This document shows, piece by piece, positions 34,792 to 43,700 of a stretch of 64,000 nucleotides of DNA. Position 1 is the first letter of the stretch. Every line of letters starts with the position of its first letter. This stretch comes from Methylobacterium aquaticum. GTDB taxonomy: Bacteria > Pseudomonadota > Alphaproteobacteria > Rhizobiales > Beijerinckiaceae. The notes beneath the pieces were generated by a model. The model was not told the origin of the DNA. It ran no database searches and saw only the letters and a list, made by a program, of their open reading frames with translations. The stretch covers positions 2,617,001 through 2,681,000 of the forward strand of contig NZ_CP043627.1 in NCBI RefSeq assembly GCF_016804325.1. Direction: 5' to 3'. A program made the translations under genes and the position numbers.

Positions 34792-34974
34792 ACCTCTTGG
34801 TAGGCCACCTCAACGACGCCGCGCACGAGGATGGGAGGATGGGGCGGTCCCAGGGGTTTTCTCCAAATCTCTGCGAAACCCTCCTCCCTGGCTGGTGCCC
34901 TTCGTGCCGCTGGGTCTGCCCTCGCTCTAGGAGGTCCGATTGTCTCCATGGCCGGGCTGCTCTCATGCGAACCG

Positions 34975-35106
34975 CTACCAGAAAGTTAGATGCGACTGGA
35001 TCAAGGCTGCGAGCAAAGGAAAAATGCTCGAGCCAATCCACTGGCCCAAGCCGGAGGCAATTCCACAGGCAATGGCAATGGTCAGGCTCTCTATGAGAGG
35101 TGTCAT
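34975..35106 (-). CDS. 43-aa hydrophobic peptide gene
   Basis: The peptide is mostly one apolar span (SLTIAIACGIASGLGQWIGSSIFPLLAALI) with few charges. A near-consensus ribosome binding site, AAGGAGAA, lies at optimal distance before its ATG, which is unusual for a chance frame. Small hydrophobic peptides of this kind on mobile elements include type I toxins, holins and modulators of membrane proteins; none can be chosen here. It is the only clear small gene in the right-hand 2 kb besides the integrase. Confidence 0.5.
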   Translation of the reverse strand: MTPLIESLTIAIACGIASGLGQWIGSSIFPLLAALIQSHLTFW

Positions 35107-36263
35107 GTATTCTCCTTCATGATGGACGCCACGGGGTGACGGGTCCTGTTTCATGTAGGAAGGATGACACCTCGCTCTCCTGATGCAGGACCGTGCCGCA
35201 CGTAGGTGGCCCGTGACCTTGACCCCAGCGCCCGTCTGGCCGGCCTCCCGGGGAAGCCAAGCGCGACGCGGCGGGAACTGGGCCACGTCGGCTTCCAGAT
35301 GCCTCAAAATCCACGCAGCAGTGATTTTTTTTGAAGCCGCTCGCACCCTCGAAAAGCGATCAGGATGGCCTCAGGCGGCCATTTCGCCTTGGAGCACGTA
35401 AGCGCCCACCGTATCGAAAATTGACACAGGCGGGCCTCTGAGTGGCCGCTAGGGGCATATCGTACGTACGATACGTACAACACGATGGCGCGCTACGCAC
35501 ATGCCGCCCACCAAGTCAAGCGGCGATTGATAAATAGGGCCAATGGCCCTACACTCATGAGTGAGGGCCGCGGTGGCAGCCGCGACCCTCGTAGGCAACT
35601 ACCCGTGCCGCTACATGAGCCCGATCGTGATGGTCACAGACCATCCGGTCGGGTTTCTTGTAACGGTGACGCTCACGAACGGGATTCCGTTCATGACCTT
35701 CTCCTTCCCAGTGCTGCCTACTCAGAGACGGTGGTCGGCTACTCCACCGTAAGCCCCGCTCGCCACGGGACCTTCGCGACCGGGAAGGTGTCGCCTAAGG
35801 GGCATATTTAGCGCTTGGGCGGCTGACTGTCTCTAGCGATAACCAGAAATCCACAGGACGTTAGGAAAAATCGCGCAAGGGCCTTCGGTTGTCCACAGAA
35901 CGGCCTCTTGCAATCACAACAGATTGTTGTTCTCGCGCTCGTGGGCACGCCCGCGGCTCGCGGCCACGAGTCGGATTCGGTCCCTGTTTGGAACGGGCGC
36001 CCGAAGGTCCGGTTCAACGACCCATTTACCACCGATCGGTCTCGATTCGCTTAACGCCAATGGTAGCTTGCGAGGGCTGGTGAGCAGTAGCTGAAACCGC
36101 TGTGGTCAGGGTCGGGGAGGCAAGAGAGCTTGATGCTCAGCTCGCCTTCCCGCTTAGCTGATCTGGTAACAGCACTTTCGAACCGAGGCCGAGAGGTAGC
36201 GCTATCGTCCTGGCGCAGGGAAATTAGGTCCTGCCGCTCTTGCTGTCGAGGGGCGCTTGCCCC
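35107..36263. other. gene-poor right segment with palindrome and DnaA-box-like sites
   Basis: No convincing protein gene is present; several short open frames overlap each other without ribosome binding sites. Seen features are the perfect 14-bp palindrome ATCGTACGTACGAT (35459-35472) followed by another ACGTAC, and two DnaA-box-like 9-mers, AAATCCACA (35847-35855) and TTGTCCACA (35889-35897). The combination is compatible with a replication origin or regulatory region of the excised circle. Confidence 0.4.
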
Positions 36264-37988
36264 TTACGCATTCTCTAAGGGTGGAGTCATCTCTCGGCGA
36301 TCATCAAGGGGCGGAACGGGAATTTTTGCTACTGCCTCCGCCATCGTCTTGATATCAATGTGTCGATAGACAGACGCCGCTCTTCCATCTCTATGGCCTT
36401 GGATAGCGTCAACTATCGAATCTTGAATTCCAATGCGCGACGCTACTGATTTGAACCAATGGCGAGTTGCATGCAAAGGAGACTTACGTACATCTGTAAA
36501 GCCGTTGTCGCGAATCCATCTCCCTAGCCGCGCGGTAATGTGCTTGGACTTGTGGCGCTTATCATCACCGCCTCGCGACAGTCGGTCGTAAAACAGAGGT
36601 CGCCCCTTTCTACTCGCCACAAAATCTAATAATCCGGCTTCGATCAATGCCGGATGGATGGGAACGTAGCGCTCAGCAGAGTGCTTGATCGTCCCACCGT
36701 CATCTGTTTCTTGGATGGAAATTACATGAATGCCATCGATCATGCGGACATGAGTTTCCCAAAGCTGGCAAATCTCTCCCGCACGAGCACCCGTCAATAT
36801 GAGCAGCCAAGGCACCCATCTGCGAATTGGCAATGTCTCCTTGCTAGATAGATCAAGAAGTTTCGCAATCTCTTGGTCCTCATATGCCAACTTCGCGTCG
36901 CTGGCTCGATTTCCACCGCCAGCCCTTACACCTTTAGCAGGGTTGTCGTCATGGAGTGAGTTTGTGATTGCAAAATTATAAAGCGCTCTAAGACAAGAAA
37001 GATACGATTGGTTGAGCGTCTTAGCTTTGACACCGTTTAAAATACGATTATCTTTCCAATTTATTATATCTTGTTTGCTGATTTTCGTAATATCATCATG
37101 TCCAACATATTTAGTAAGCTGCTTTGCTACATTCTGCCAAGTATCGCGAGTAGATGCAGCAGGATTCACCTCGCGCGCCCACCTTTCTAACAATTCCTTA
37201 AAAGATATTCCAGCCACAGCAGACGATGGCTCACGCAATTTTTCGCCAGGATCGATCTTTGGAAACCGGCCTTCGGCCGGATCGTCTGACCAGTCAAAAT
37301 TTGCCGCGCGCTTCATGCGCCATGATGCATTGAGGATAGCTACGCCGACACGCTCCAGAATTGTCGAACGAGAACCCTCATCTATCTCAAGTCCGTTAAT
37401 GCCCAGAACCCAATCAACGTAAGCACCAAACCTCTGCTCGAGAGCTGAGGTATGAACGCCGGGCGGGAGAGAATCGATGACATCAGTCATCGTCTCGCCG
37501 AACAACTCGCGAGCAAGCTGCACCTCATCAACCGGATCAAAATCGCATGGCAGTCTTGGCGCGCTAGCTATGCGGCCTTCCAGCGCTGCGCGAGTAAAGG
37601 CTTTGACTGCCGCCCATGCGTCGGGGGTGCCAGGAGATTCTAGGAACCGACGGCTGATGTGTTCGTAAACTTGGCGGGCCAGAGCTTCGATGCGCATCGG
37701 CGTCAACCGGGCCGACCCGCTACGGGCAGCCTCGTACACACGCTCAAGGTGGGCTTGCACAGCAGCGCAGCGGGCGTGACTAAGCGCGTGGTCGCGCGTG
37801 TGGAGGGAGACGCGAGCGAACTGGCCGAGCGTGAAACTGACCAGCCGCGAATCGCCGCTTGCAGCCGCAGGGAGTTCGATGAAGACCTCGCGGCCCCTCA
37901 GCTTCGCCACAAGATCGGTCGGAACTCGTTTCTCGTACCGGTGCGGCGCGTCGCCGCGGATGACGGGTTTCGACATGTATCGGGCCAT
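36264..37988 (-). CDS. int: tyrosine recombinase (integrase) of the element
   Basis: The 574-aa phage-type integrase starts with a segment like the N-terminal DUF6538-type domain of long integrases (VIRGDAPHRYEKRVPTDLVAKLRG). A core-binding domain follows (about 265-360: SFKELLERWAREVNPAASTRDTWQNVAKQL), then the catalytic domain. Catalytic residues are visible: R402 in TGARAGEIC, HATRHWF, GHRDGRAASVYRH with nucleophile Y541. The ATG at MARYMSKP is chosen because homology begins there; a GTG 69 bp upstream also lies in frame. Its arm-like sites are directly upstream of this start, so it may control its own expression. It should catalyse integration and excision at the 18-bp core. Confidence 0.92.
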   Translation of the reverse strand: MARYMSKPVIRGDAPHRYEKRVPTDLVAKLRGREVFIELPAAASGDSRLVSFTLGQFARVSLHTRDHALSHARCAAVQAHLERVYEAARSGSARLTPMRIEALARQVYEHISRRFLESPGTPDAWAAVKAFTRAALEGRIASAPRLPCDFDPVDEVQLARELFGETMTDVIDSLPPGVHTSALEQRFGAYVDWVLGINGLEIDEGSRSTILERVGVAILNASWRMKRAANFDWSDDPAEGRFPKIDPGEKLREPSSAVAGISFKELLERWAREVNPAASTRDTWQNVAKQLTKYVGHDDITKISKQDIINWKDNRILNGVKAKTLNQSYLSCLRALYNFAITNSLHDDNPAKGVRAGGGNRASDAKLAYEDQEIAKLLDLSSKETLPIRRWVPWLLILTGARAGEICQLWETHVRMIDGIHVISIQETDDGGTIKHSAERYVPIHPALIEAGLLDFVASRKGRPLFYDRLSRGGDDKRHKSKHITARLGRWIRDNGFTDVRKSPLHATRHWFKSVASRIGIQDSIVDAIQGHRDGRAASVYRHIDIKTMAEAVAKIPVPPLDDRREMTPPLENA

Positions 37989-37994
37989 CTGCCG

Positions 37995-38019
37995 TGTCTC
38001 ACGGTTTTGTATCACGGTT
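37995..38019. promoter_or_regulatory. right arm-type recombinase sites (two, 13-bp period)
   Basis: TGTCTCACGGTT is followed by TGTATCACGGTT with a 13-bp step, in the same orientation as the left pair. The second site ends 55 bp before the right core repeat. The pair lies just upstream of the integrase start codon. Confidence 0.6.
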
Positions 38020-38074
38020 CCGGCCGATTTCGTCAACGATCTCAATAACTCAGGCACTTAGCCTCGATTTCCAT

Positions 38075-38092
38075 CCTTCGGCATCAAGGACA
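38075..38092. repeat. attR core direct repeat
   Basis: The second copy of CCTTCGGCATCAAGGACA. It continues into the amidase 3' part with ATC, giving the native IKDIIDCAG sequence. Confidence 0.9.
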
Positions 38093-39243
38093 TCATCGAT
38101 TGCGCCGGCGCGCCCGTGACCTGCGGCTCGCGCTTCACCGGCGAGCGGGTGGCGGATACCGACGCGACGGTGGTAGCGCGGCTCAAGGCCGCCGGCGCAA
38201 TCCCTCTCGCCATGCTCGCCACCACCGAATTCGCCTGCGGCTCGGCCCACAACCCGCGCTACGGTACTGTGTCCAATCCGTGGAACCGGGCGCGCTGGAC
38301 CGGCGGCTCCTCGACCGGGTCGGGGGCTGCGCTCGCCGCCCGGCTGATGCCGCTGGCGCTCGGCACCGATACCGGCGGCTCGATCCGGGTGCCCGCGGCC
38401 TGGTGCGGCGTCACCGGCCTCAAACCCACCCGCGGGCTGGTGCCGCGCACCGGCGTCGCGCCCCTGTCCTGGACCCTCGACCATGTCGGCCCGATGGCGC
38501 GCTCGGCCGAGTATCTGGCCCGGGTGATGCCCTGGATCGCCGGCCCCGACGGCGCCGACCCGCACGCCGCAGGCCATTACGACGCCTCCCGGGCGCGAGG
38601 GGTGCCGGGCCTGAGGATCGGCGTACCGGACGGCTGGTTCACGCAGATGCAGGACGACGCTGTGCTGGCCGCCTGGCAGGCGATGCTGCGCGTGCTGGAG
38701 CGGCAGGGCGCGCGCCTCGTGCCGGTCGATCTCGGCCCGGTCGCGACCGCGCATCAGGACGGCTACACGATCGTGATGGCGGAACTCGCCGCGCTCCAGG
38801 AGCCCGACCTCGACCGCGCCGCTTCGCTCGATCCCGGCACCCGCGCCCGGATGGACCAGGGCCGGCTGTTCTCCGCCACCGACTACCTGCGCGCCCTGCG
38901 CCGCCGGCCCCTGGTGCTGGCGCAGGTCCTCGATGCGCTCGCGGACGTCGACGTGCTGGTGACCCCGGGCCTCGGGGGCGAGGCGGCGGCGCTCGACAGC
39001 CTCACAGTGGAGGTGAACGGCGAGGCCCACCCGCTCCAGGCGGTGCTGCCGCGCAACACGATGCTGTTCGACTATACGGGGCTTCCGGCCCTGATGCTGC
39101 CGACCGGTCTCGGGCGGACGGGGCTGCCGGTCGCCGCGCAGGTGGTGGGGAAGCCGTATGACGACGCCGTGTGCTTAGGCGTGGGGGCGGCGTTCCAGCG
39201 GGAGACGGACCATCATCGGGGGGCGCCGCCGGAGGTGGGGTGA
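38093..39243 (+). pseudogene. amidase-signature enzyme, 3' part
   Basis: This is the larger fragment of the split amidase. It contains the glycine/serine-rich signature with the cis-serine (GGSSTGSGAALAA) and the nucleophilic serine (DTGGSIRVPAAWCG), and ends in PEVG. It lacks the catalytic lysine, which lies on the left fragment at 21.7 kb. An internal ATG (38116) could start a truncated protein, but it would be inactive. Precise excision of the element would restore the 527-aa enzyme. The substrate is unknown; operon position after rutA suggests pyrimidine or ureide degradation. Confidence 0.88.
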
Positions 39244-39407
39244 CCCGATCGTTCGGGCGTTGTCGCCGTGGAGAGTTCACCATCCTCGCCAGCACCGACC
39301 GGCTCCAGCGACATCCCGGGACCGCGTCGCTAAGTCGAGGACGACGGCAAGAGTCTCTTTGATCGACCTATCCTGTCGGTCTGGCGCCGACATCGCCGCT
39401 TTACTGT

Positions 39408-39548
39408 GTCATCCTGGGGCCGCACAGCGGAACCGGGGATCCATAATCGCTGACGTGACAGGACGAGGCGGAGCGCTGCTCGCCTTATTTCCCACCGTCA
39501 GCGGTTATGGATCCCGGGTTCCCGGCTGCGCCGGGCCCCAGGATGACG
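39408..39548. repeat. REP/MITE-like inverted-repeat element, copy 2
   Basis: It begins GTCATCCTGGGGCCGCACAG and ends CCCCAGGATGAC, with the inner pair GGATCCATAATCGCTGACG and GTCAGCGGTTATGGATCC, closely matching the element at 4435-4586. The AAACAGGCTC phrase of the 4-kb repeat island also recurs 30 bp downstream. The rest of the 39244-39603 gap holds nothing recognisable. Confidence 0.75.
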
Positions 39549-39603
39549 GTGGAGGGTTCGGGTTCGATTCCGCGGATCAAACAGGCTCGCGGAATATCTG
39601 CCG

Positions 39604-40746
39604 TCACCCAGCAGCTTTCACCCGATCCGCGATCCATTGCAGGGCATCGATGACTTTCTCGGTCCCCCGCGGATCGGCGGCGATCCGTGCAAGGGCGATG
39701 GTGCCCCAGCCCTCTGCGACGGCATCGGTCAGGCCAGAATTCTCGACCTGCGCGAAGAGCCTCACGATCTCACGCCGCTCTTCCACCGTGTTGAGAAATG
39801 GCCTGGTTTCGAGGTGCTTGAGCTGCAGCCAGACGCTCCCCTTGCCCTCGGTCGAGAGATAGGCCGGGTTGATCGTCGCTCCCTTCGCCCGCAGCAGCGG
39901 GTAGACCGATCCGCTGGTACGGCCGGTCCCGAAGACGAGCGGCAGGCCGAGCCCCTTCATCCCATCCAGGATCGCTCGCGCGGCCGCGGCCTCCACCGCG
40001 GAGAACCTACTGTTGCACTCCGCGAGAAGGCGCTCCTCGGTCCAGCGCTCCCCCCTGGTCGGCTCCTTCCGGCCCGCCGCCTCCTGGGTCTGGCCGAAGA
40101 CCATGGGCACGATGGTCCGTAAACCCTGTCCGGTGAACTGGCGCAGCTCGATCGCCAGGACTTCGGCGGGCTGCATCTGCTTGTTCATAAACTCGACGAT
40201 GCGGCGCAGTTCCGAGGGAATGTCATCGGCGACGAACAGCAACCGCAGCTTGCCCGCAGCGATATTCTTGTCGACGTCGGCCCAAAATCGGTCGGCAGCG
40301 ATGTCCGGCCCGAGGAACTCGGCCAGCACGGCACCGCTCTCGGCCTTGGCCGCCGCGCAGGTCGCCTCGAACGCGGACAGAATCCTGTCGGCATTCCAGG
40401 ACGACTGGAAGTTGGAGGCGTAATCGAGCATCTGCCCGACCACCTCGCGACGCAGCCGACCGTCGGATTGTCGCTTCACCTCGACCAGGGTCGGCACGCC
40501 ATCCTGGTCGAGGAACAGATGGTCGAGCGACCATCGGCTCGCCGCATCCTCGTGCCCGATCGGCAATTCCTGCTTCACGAGCAGGAAACGCCGCGGATTG
40601 TCGGTGTCGATCTGATCGCCGACCAGCAGGGCAGGAAATTTCGAGAGCAACGCCTGGAAATCGACCTCGGCCGCGAATTGCTCCGGTTGCATGGGCACCA
40701 GAGTGTCAGTCCCCTGCAACACGAACACGCCGGTTCGAAGGGTCAT
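39604..40746 (-). CDS. PDDEXK-nuclease-like protein
   Basis: The 380-aa protein has a segment RWSLDHLFLDQDGVPTLVEVKRQSDGRLRREVVGQMLDYASNF (about residues 71-113) with the D...ExK arrangement and trailing Q-x3-Y of PDDEXK nuclease-like folds. The rest of the N-terminal 200 residues reads as alpha/beta. The C-terminal part (about 245-375) contains aromatic and charged strands and helices (VWLQLKHLETRPFLNT) of unknown fold. Similar proteins are widespread and usually uncharacterised. It stands alone between a repeat and tamB. DNA cleavage is possible but not shown. Confidence 0.65.
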   Translation of the reverse strand: MTLRTGVFVLQGTDTLVPMQPEQFAAEVDFQALLSKFPALLVGDQIDTDNPRRFLLVKQELPIGHEDAASRWSLDHLFLDQDGVPTLVEVKRQSDGRLRREVVGQMLDYASNFQSSWNADRILSAFEATCAAAKAESGAVLAEFLGPDIAADRFWADVDKNIAAGKLRLLFVADDIPSELRRIVEFMNKQMQPAEVLAIELRQFTGQGLRTIVPMVFGQTQEAAGRKEPTRGERWTEERLLAECNSRFSAVEAAAARAILDGMKGLGLPLVFGTGRTSGSVYPLLRAKGATINPAYLSTEGKGSVWLQLKHLETRPFLNTVEERREIVRLFAQVENSGLTDAVAEGWGTIALARIAADPRGTEKVIDALQWIADRVKAAG

Positions 40747-40798
40747 GCGATCCTCGCCTCGATAAGCACCTGTGAACCGGGTGGGTTAGCCGAATGGT

Positions 40799-43700
40799 TC
40801 AATACTCCCACTCCGCGCCCACGCCGACAGCCGTCCGTCCATCGGCGCCGGCCTCGCCCTGCACCTTGATCCGCCCGGTCACGTCGTAGGTGATGGTGGC
40901 CGCGCTGTCCTCCGGCCGCGCCCCGGCCCGCACGCCGACATTGACCCGCTCGCCGATCGCCCGCGACAGGCCGACCGCCGCGCCGCCCTTCGCGCCGGCC
41001 TGGATGTCGAGGCTGTCGAGGCCCAGCCCCTTGCGGGCGCTCTCGAACACGTCCGGCCCGCCGGCGCCGCCGGAGAGCTGGGCGACCGCTTGCGCCAGTT
41101 GCAGCGCCTGGAACGGCGACAGGCCGCCCGAGGCCTTCTTGAACAGCAGGCGCGACAGGACCTCGTCCTGCGGCAGCGGCGGCTCGGAGGTCAGCGCGAA
41201 GTCGGGCTGGTTGGCCGGGCCGGTGACGGCGATCTTGGCGGTAACGTCGCCGGCCTGGGACTGGGCCTGGAAGTCGAGATCCGGCGCCGTCAGGTCGCCC
41301 GCGAAGGTCAGGCGGCCGCGGGTGAAGTCGAGGCGCTGGCCGACGATCTGGATCCGGCCGCGGCGCATCGCGAAGGCGCCGTTCGCCACCGGTGCCGCCG
41401 AGGTGCCGGTGAGGCGAAGCGACCCGCCGAGCTCGGCGTCGATGCCCCGCCCGCGCACGGTGATGCGGCCGGGCGCGTTCACCGTCAGGTCGAGGGTGGC
41501 GAGGAAGGGCGGGGCCTTGCGGCCGCGCCGGGCCGCCGCGTCGCGCCTGGCCCGCGCCGCGAGGCGGGCGCGCATCTGCGGCGGGGTGTTGACGTGGCGG
41601 ATGCCGGGCAGCGGCTGCACCGTGGCGGGCAGGCGGTCGGGCACCGAGACGTCGAGGGAGACGACGTCGACCTGGCCGGTGACCCGCGGGGTGCGGGCGA
41701 GGGGACCCGTGAGCGACAGGTTGAGGCCGGTGATCAGCGTCATCAGCTGGCTCGAGACCAGTTCGGCCCGGTCAGCCCGGATGGTCAGGTTGCCGGGGAA
41801 CCCCGAAGCCGGCTCGACGGCGACGCGGCCCTGGACCTGGAGCGTGCCGCCGTTGCGGGTGGCGGCGGTCAGCCGCTCGATCACGAGCGTGTCGCCGCGC
41901 CCGGTAACCCGGCCCTGGATGTCGGTGAGGCTCACGCCGTTGAGCGGATCGGTGAAGCTGCCGCCGGTGAGAACCGCCGAACCGTCGATCTTCGGGGCCT
42001 GGAGCGTGCCGCCGATCCCGGCATCAAGGGCGACCCGGCCGGTCAGGCGCTGGCCGCCCGCCGCCAGCAGGGTGTTGGCGAGCGCCGCGTCGACGGTGCC
42101 GCGGGTGCGCAGCGCCAGGGTGCCGCCGGCCTCGACCGGGATCGAGCCGGACAGGGCGATCTGCACCCCGCGTCCGGCCGTCACCGTGCCGTCGAGGCCG
42201 GCGCGGCCGTCGTCGATCCGGCCGGAGGCCTTGGCGTCGATCGGCGGCAGGCCGGCGGAGCGGGTCTCGGGCGTCACGAGGCGCGACAGGCTCACACGAT
42301 AGCTTCCCTCCGGGCTCGCGGCCGGGCCGGTCAGCGCCGCCTCGCCGTCGAGGGTGCCCGAGAGATTCAAGCTGGGCGAGGCGATGCGGGCCATCGCCAG
42401 CGGCAGGTTCTTCAGGCCGAGCCGCAGGTCGAGCCTCTGGCCGATCGTGCCGTCGAGGCTCGCCCGGCCGGAGCCGGCGGCGATGGCGAGGCCCGCCACC
42501 GTCACGCCCTCGTCCTTGACGGTCACGGTCGCGGGGCCTGCGAGCGCCAGCCGGTCGGCCCCGCGCACGGCGCTGAGGCGAGACAGGTCGAGGCGGGGAT
42601 GGGCGGCCGGCACCAGCCGGGCGGCGCCGTCGAGGGCAAAGCCCCGGGCCCGGGCCTGGAGCACGAGGTCGCTGCCGTCGGGCGCGGGCTTGGCGTCGAG
42701 GCGGATCGCCTCGATCGTCTCGGAGCCGGCGACGAGCCGGTCGGCGACGAGCCGGCCGGAGACCCGGGGGCTGGTCCAGAGATCGGTGCCGGCGAGATCG
42801 GCGTCGAGGCGCGACAGCGCCACGCCGGCCGCCCGCACGCCTTCGCCGGAGGCCCGCACCGTCGCGTCCTGCTTGCCGCCGGCGCGGCTCAGGGTGATCG
42901 CGGCGTCGAGGCGCCCCTGGAGACGGGTGAGCGCCAGGGCCGAGAGGTCGTCGAGGTTGCCGGCCTTCAGCGACACCGCGCCCTCGGCGAGGCGGGAGGC
43001 CGGATCGACGGTGGCGCGGCCGGTGAGCGACACCGAGCCGAGGGTCAGGCCGAGCCGGTCGAGCACCCAATCGGCGCCGTCCTTAGCGAGGTGGAGGTCG
43101 CCGGACAGCGGCTTGCCGTCGACCCGGCCGGACAGGGCCACGGTGCCGTCGAGGGCGCCGGTGGCGTCGGTCACGGTCGCCTTGGCGGTCAGCTCGCGCA
43201 CCGGCCGGCCCATCGCCCGGGCCTCGGGGGCCGAGACGGTCAGGGCCAGGTCCGGGCGCTCGAGCGAACCGGTGAGACGCGCCTCCAACCCGGCCTTGCC
43301 GGCGAGTTCGGGATCGAGGGTGGCGAGGTCGGTCAGCTCGACCCGGCCGGTCATGTCGGCCTTGGCCTCGGTGGCGCGGCCGTCGACCGTGGCGGCCACG
43401 GCCGCCCCGGTCAGGCGCGCGGCCTGGACCGCGTAGCCGTCGGGCAGGCGGGTGAGGCGGCCGGCGAATCGCGGCTCGCGGCCGAGAGTCCGGTCGAGGG
43501 CGGGGGTGCCGAGAAACAGCTTCTCGGTGTTCGCCTCGACGTCGGCGGTCACGCCGGCCCGGCCGGGATCGCCGGAGAGAAGCGCCGTCACGGCGACGCG
43601 GCCGCCGAGCGGCCGGCCGGCGGCGAGGGAGAAGGCGGCGAGGTCGGGGAGCTCGGCCTGGAGCGTGCCCGCCACCACGTCGCGGCCGATCCGGCCGGCA

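Larger units (their letters stand above)
21674..38092. mobile_element. integrative element with orphan tail tape-measure gene, inserted in an amidase gene
   Basis: The boundaries are set by the 18-bp direct repeat CCTTCGGCATCAAGGACA and by the split amidase frame on either side. Cargo from left to right: a short AT-rich gene, two small genes opposite an XRE regulator, a membrane protein, an exported protein, a Trypco-like small protein, a serine recombinase, a small membrane protein, a phage-type cluster ending in a tape-measure protein, a putative DNA-binding gene, a near gene-free 2 kb and a tyrosine recombinase beside the right end. GC content is lower and uneven compared with the chromosome. 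No capsid, terminase, portal, tail-tube or conjugation genes are recognised, so it is a phage-derived or satellite-like element. Confidence 0.92.

Noticed and set aside
35485..35811. Overlapping short open frames near the palindrome
   Set aside because: No ribosome binding site, competing frames of similar length and no recognisable protein.
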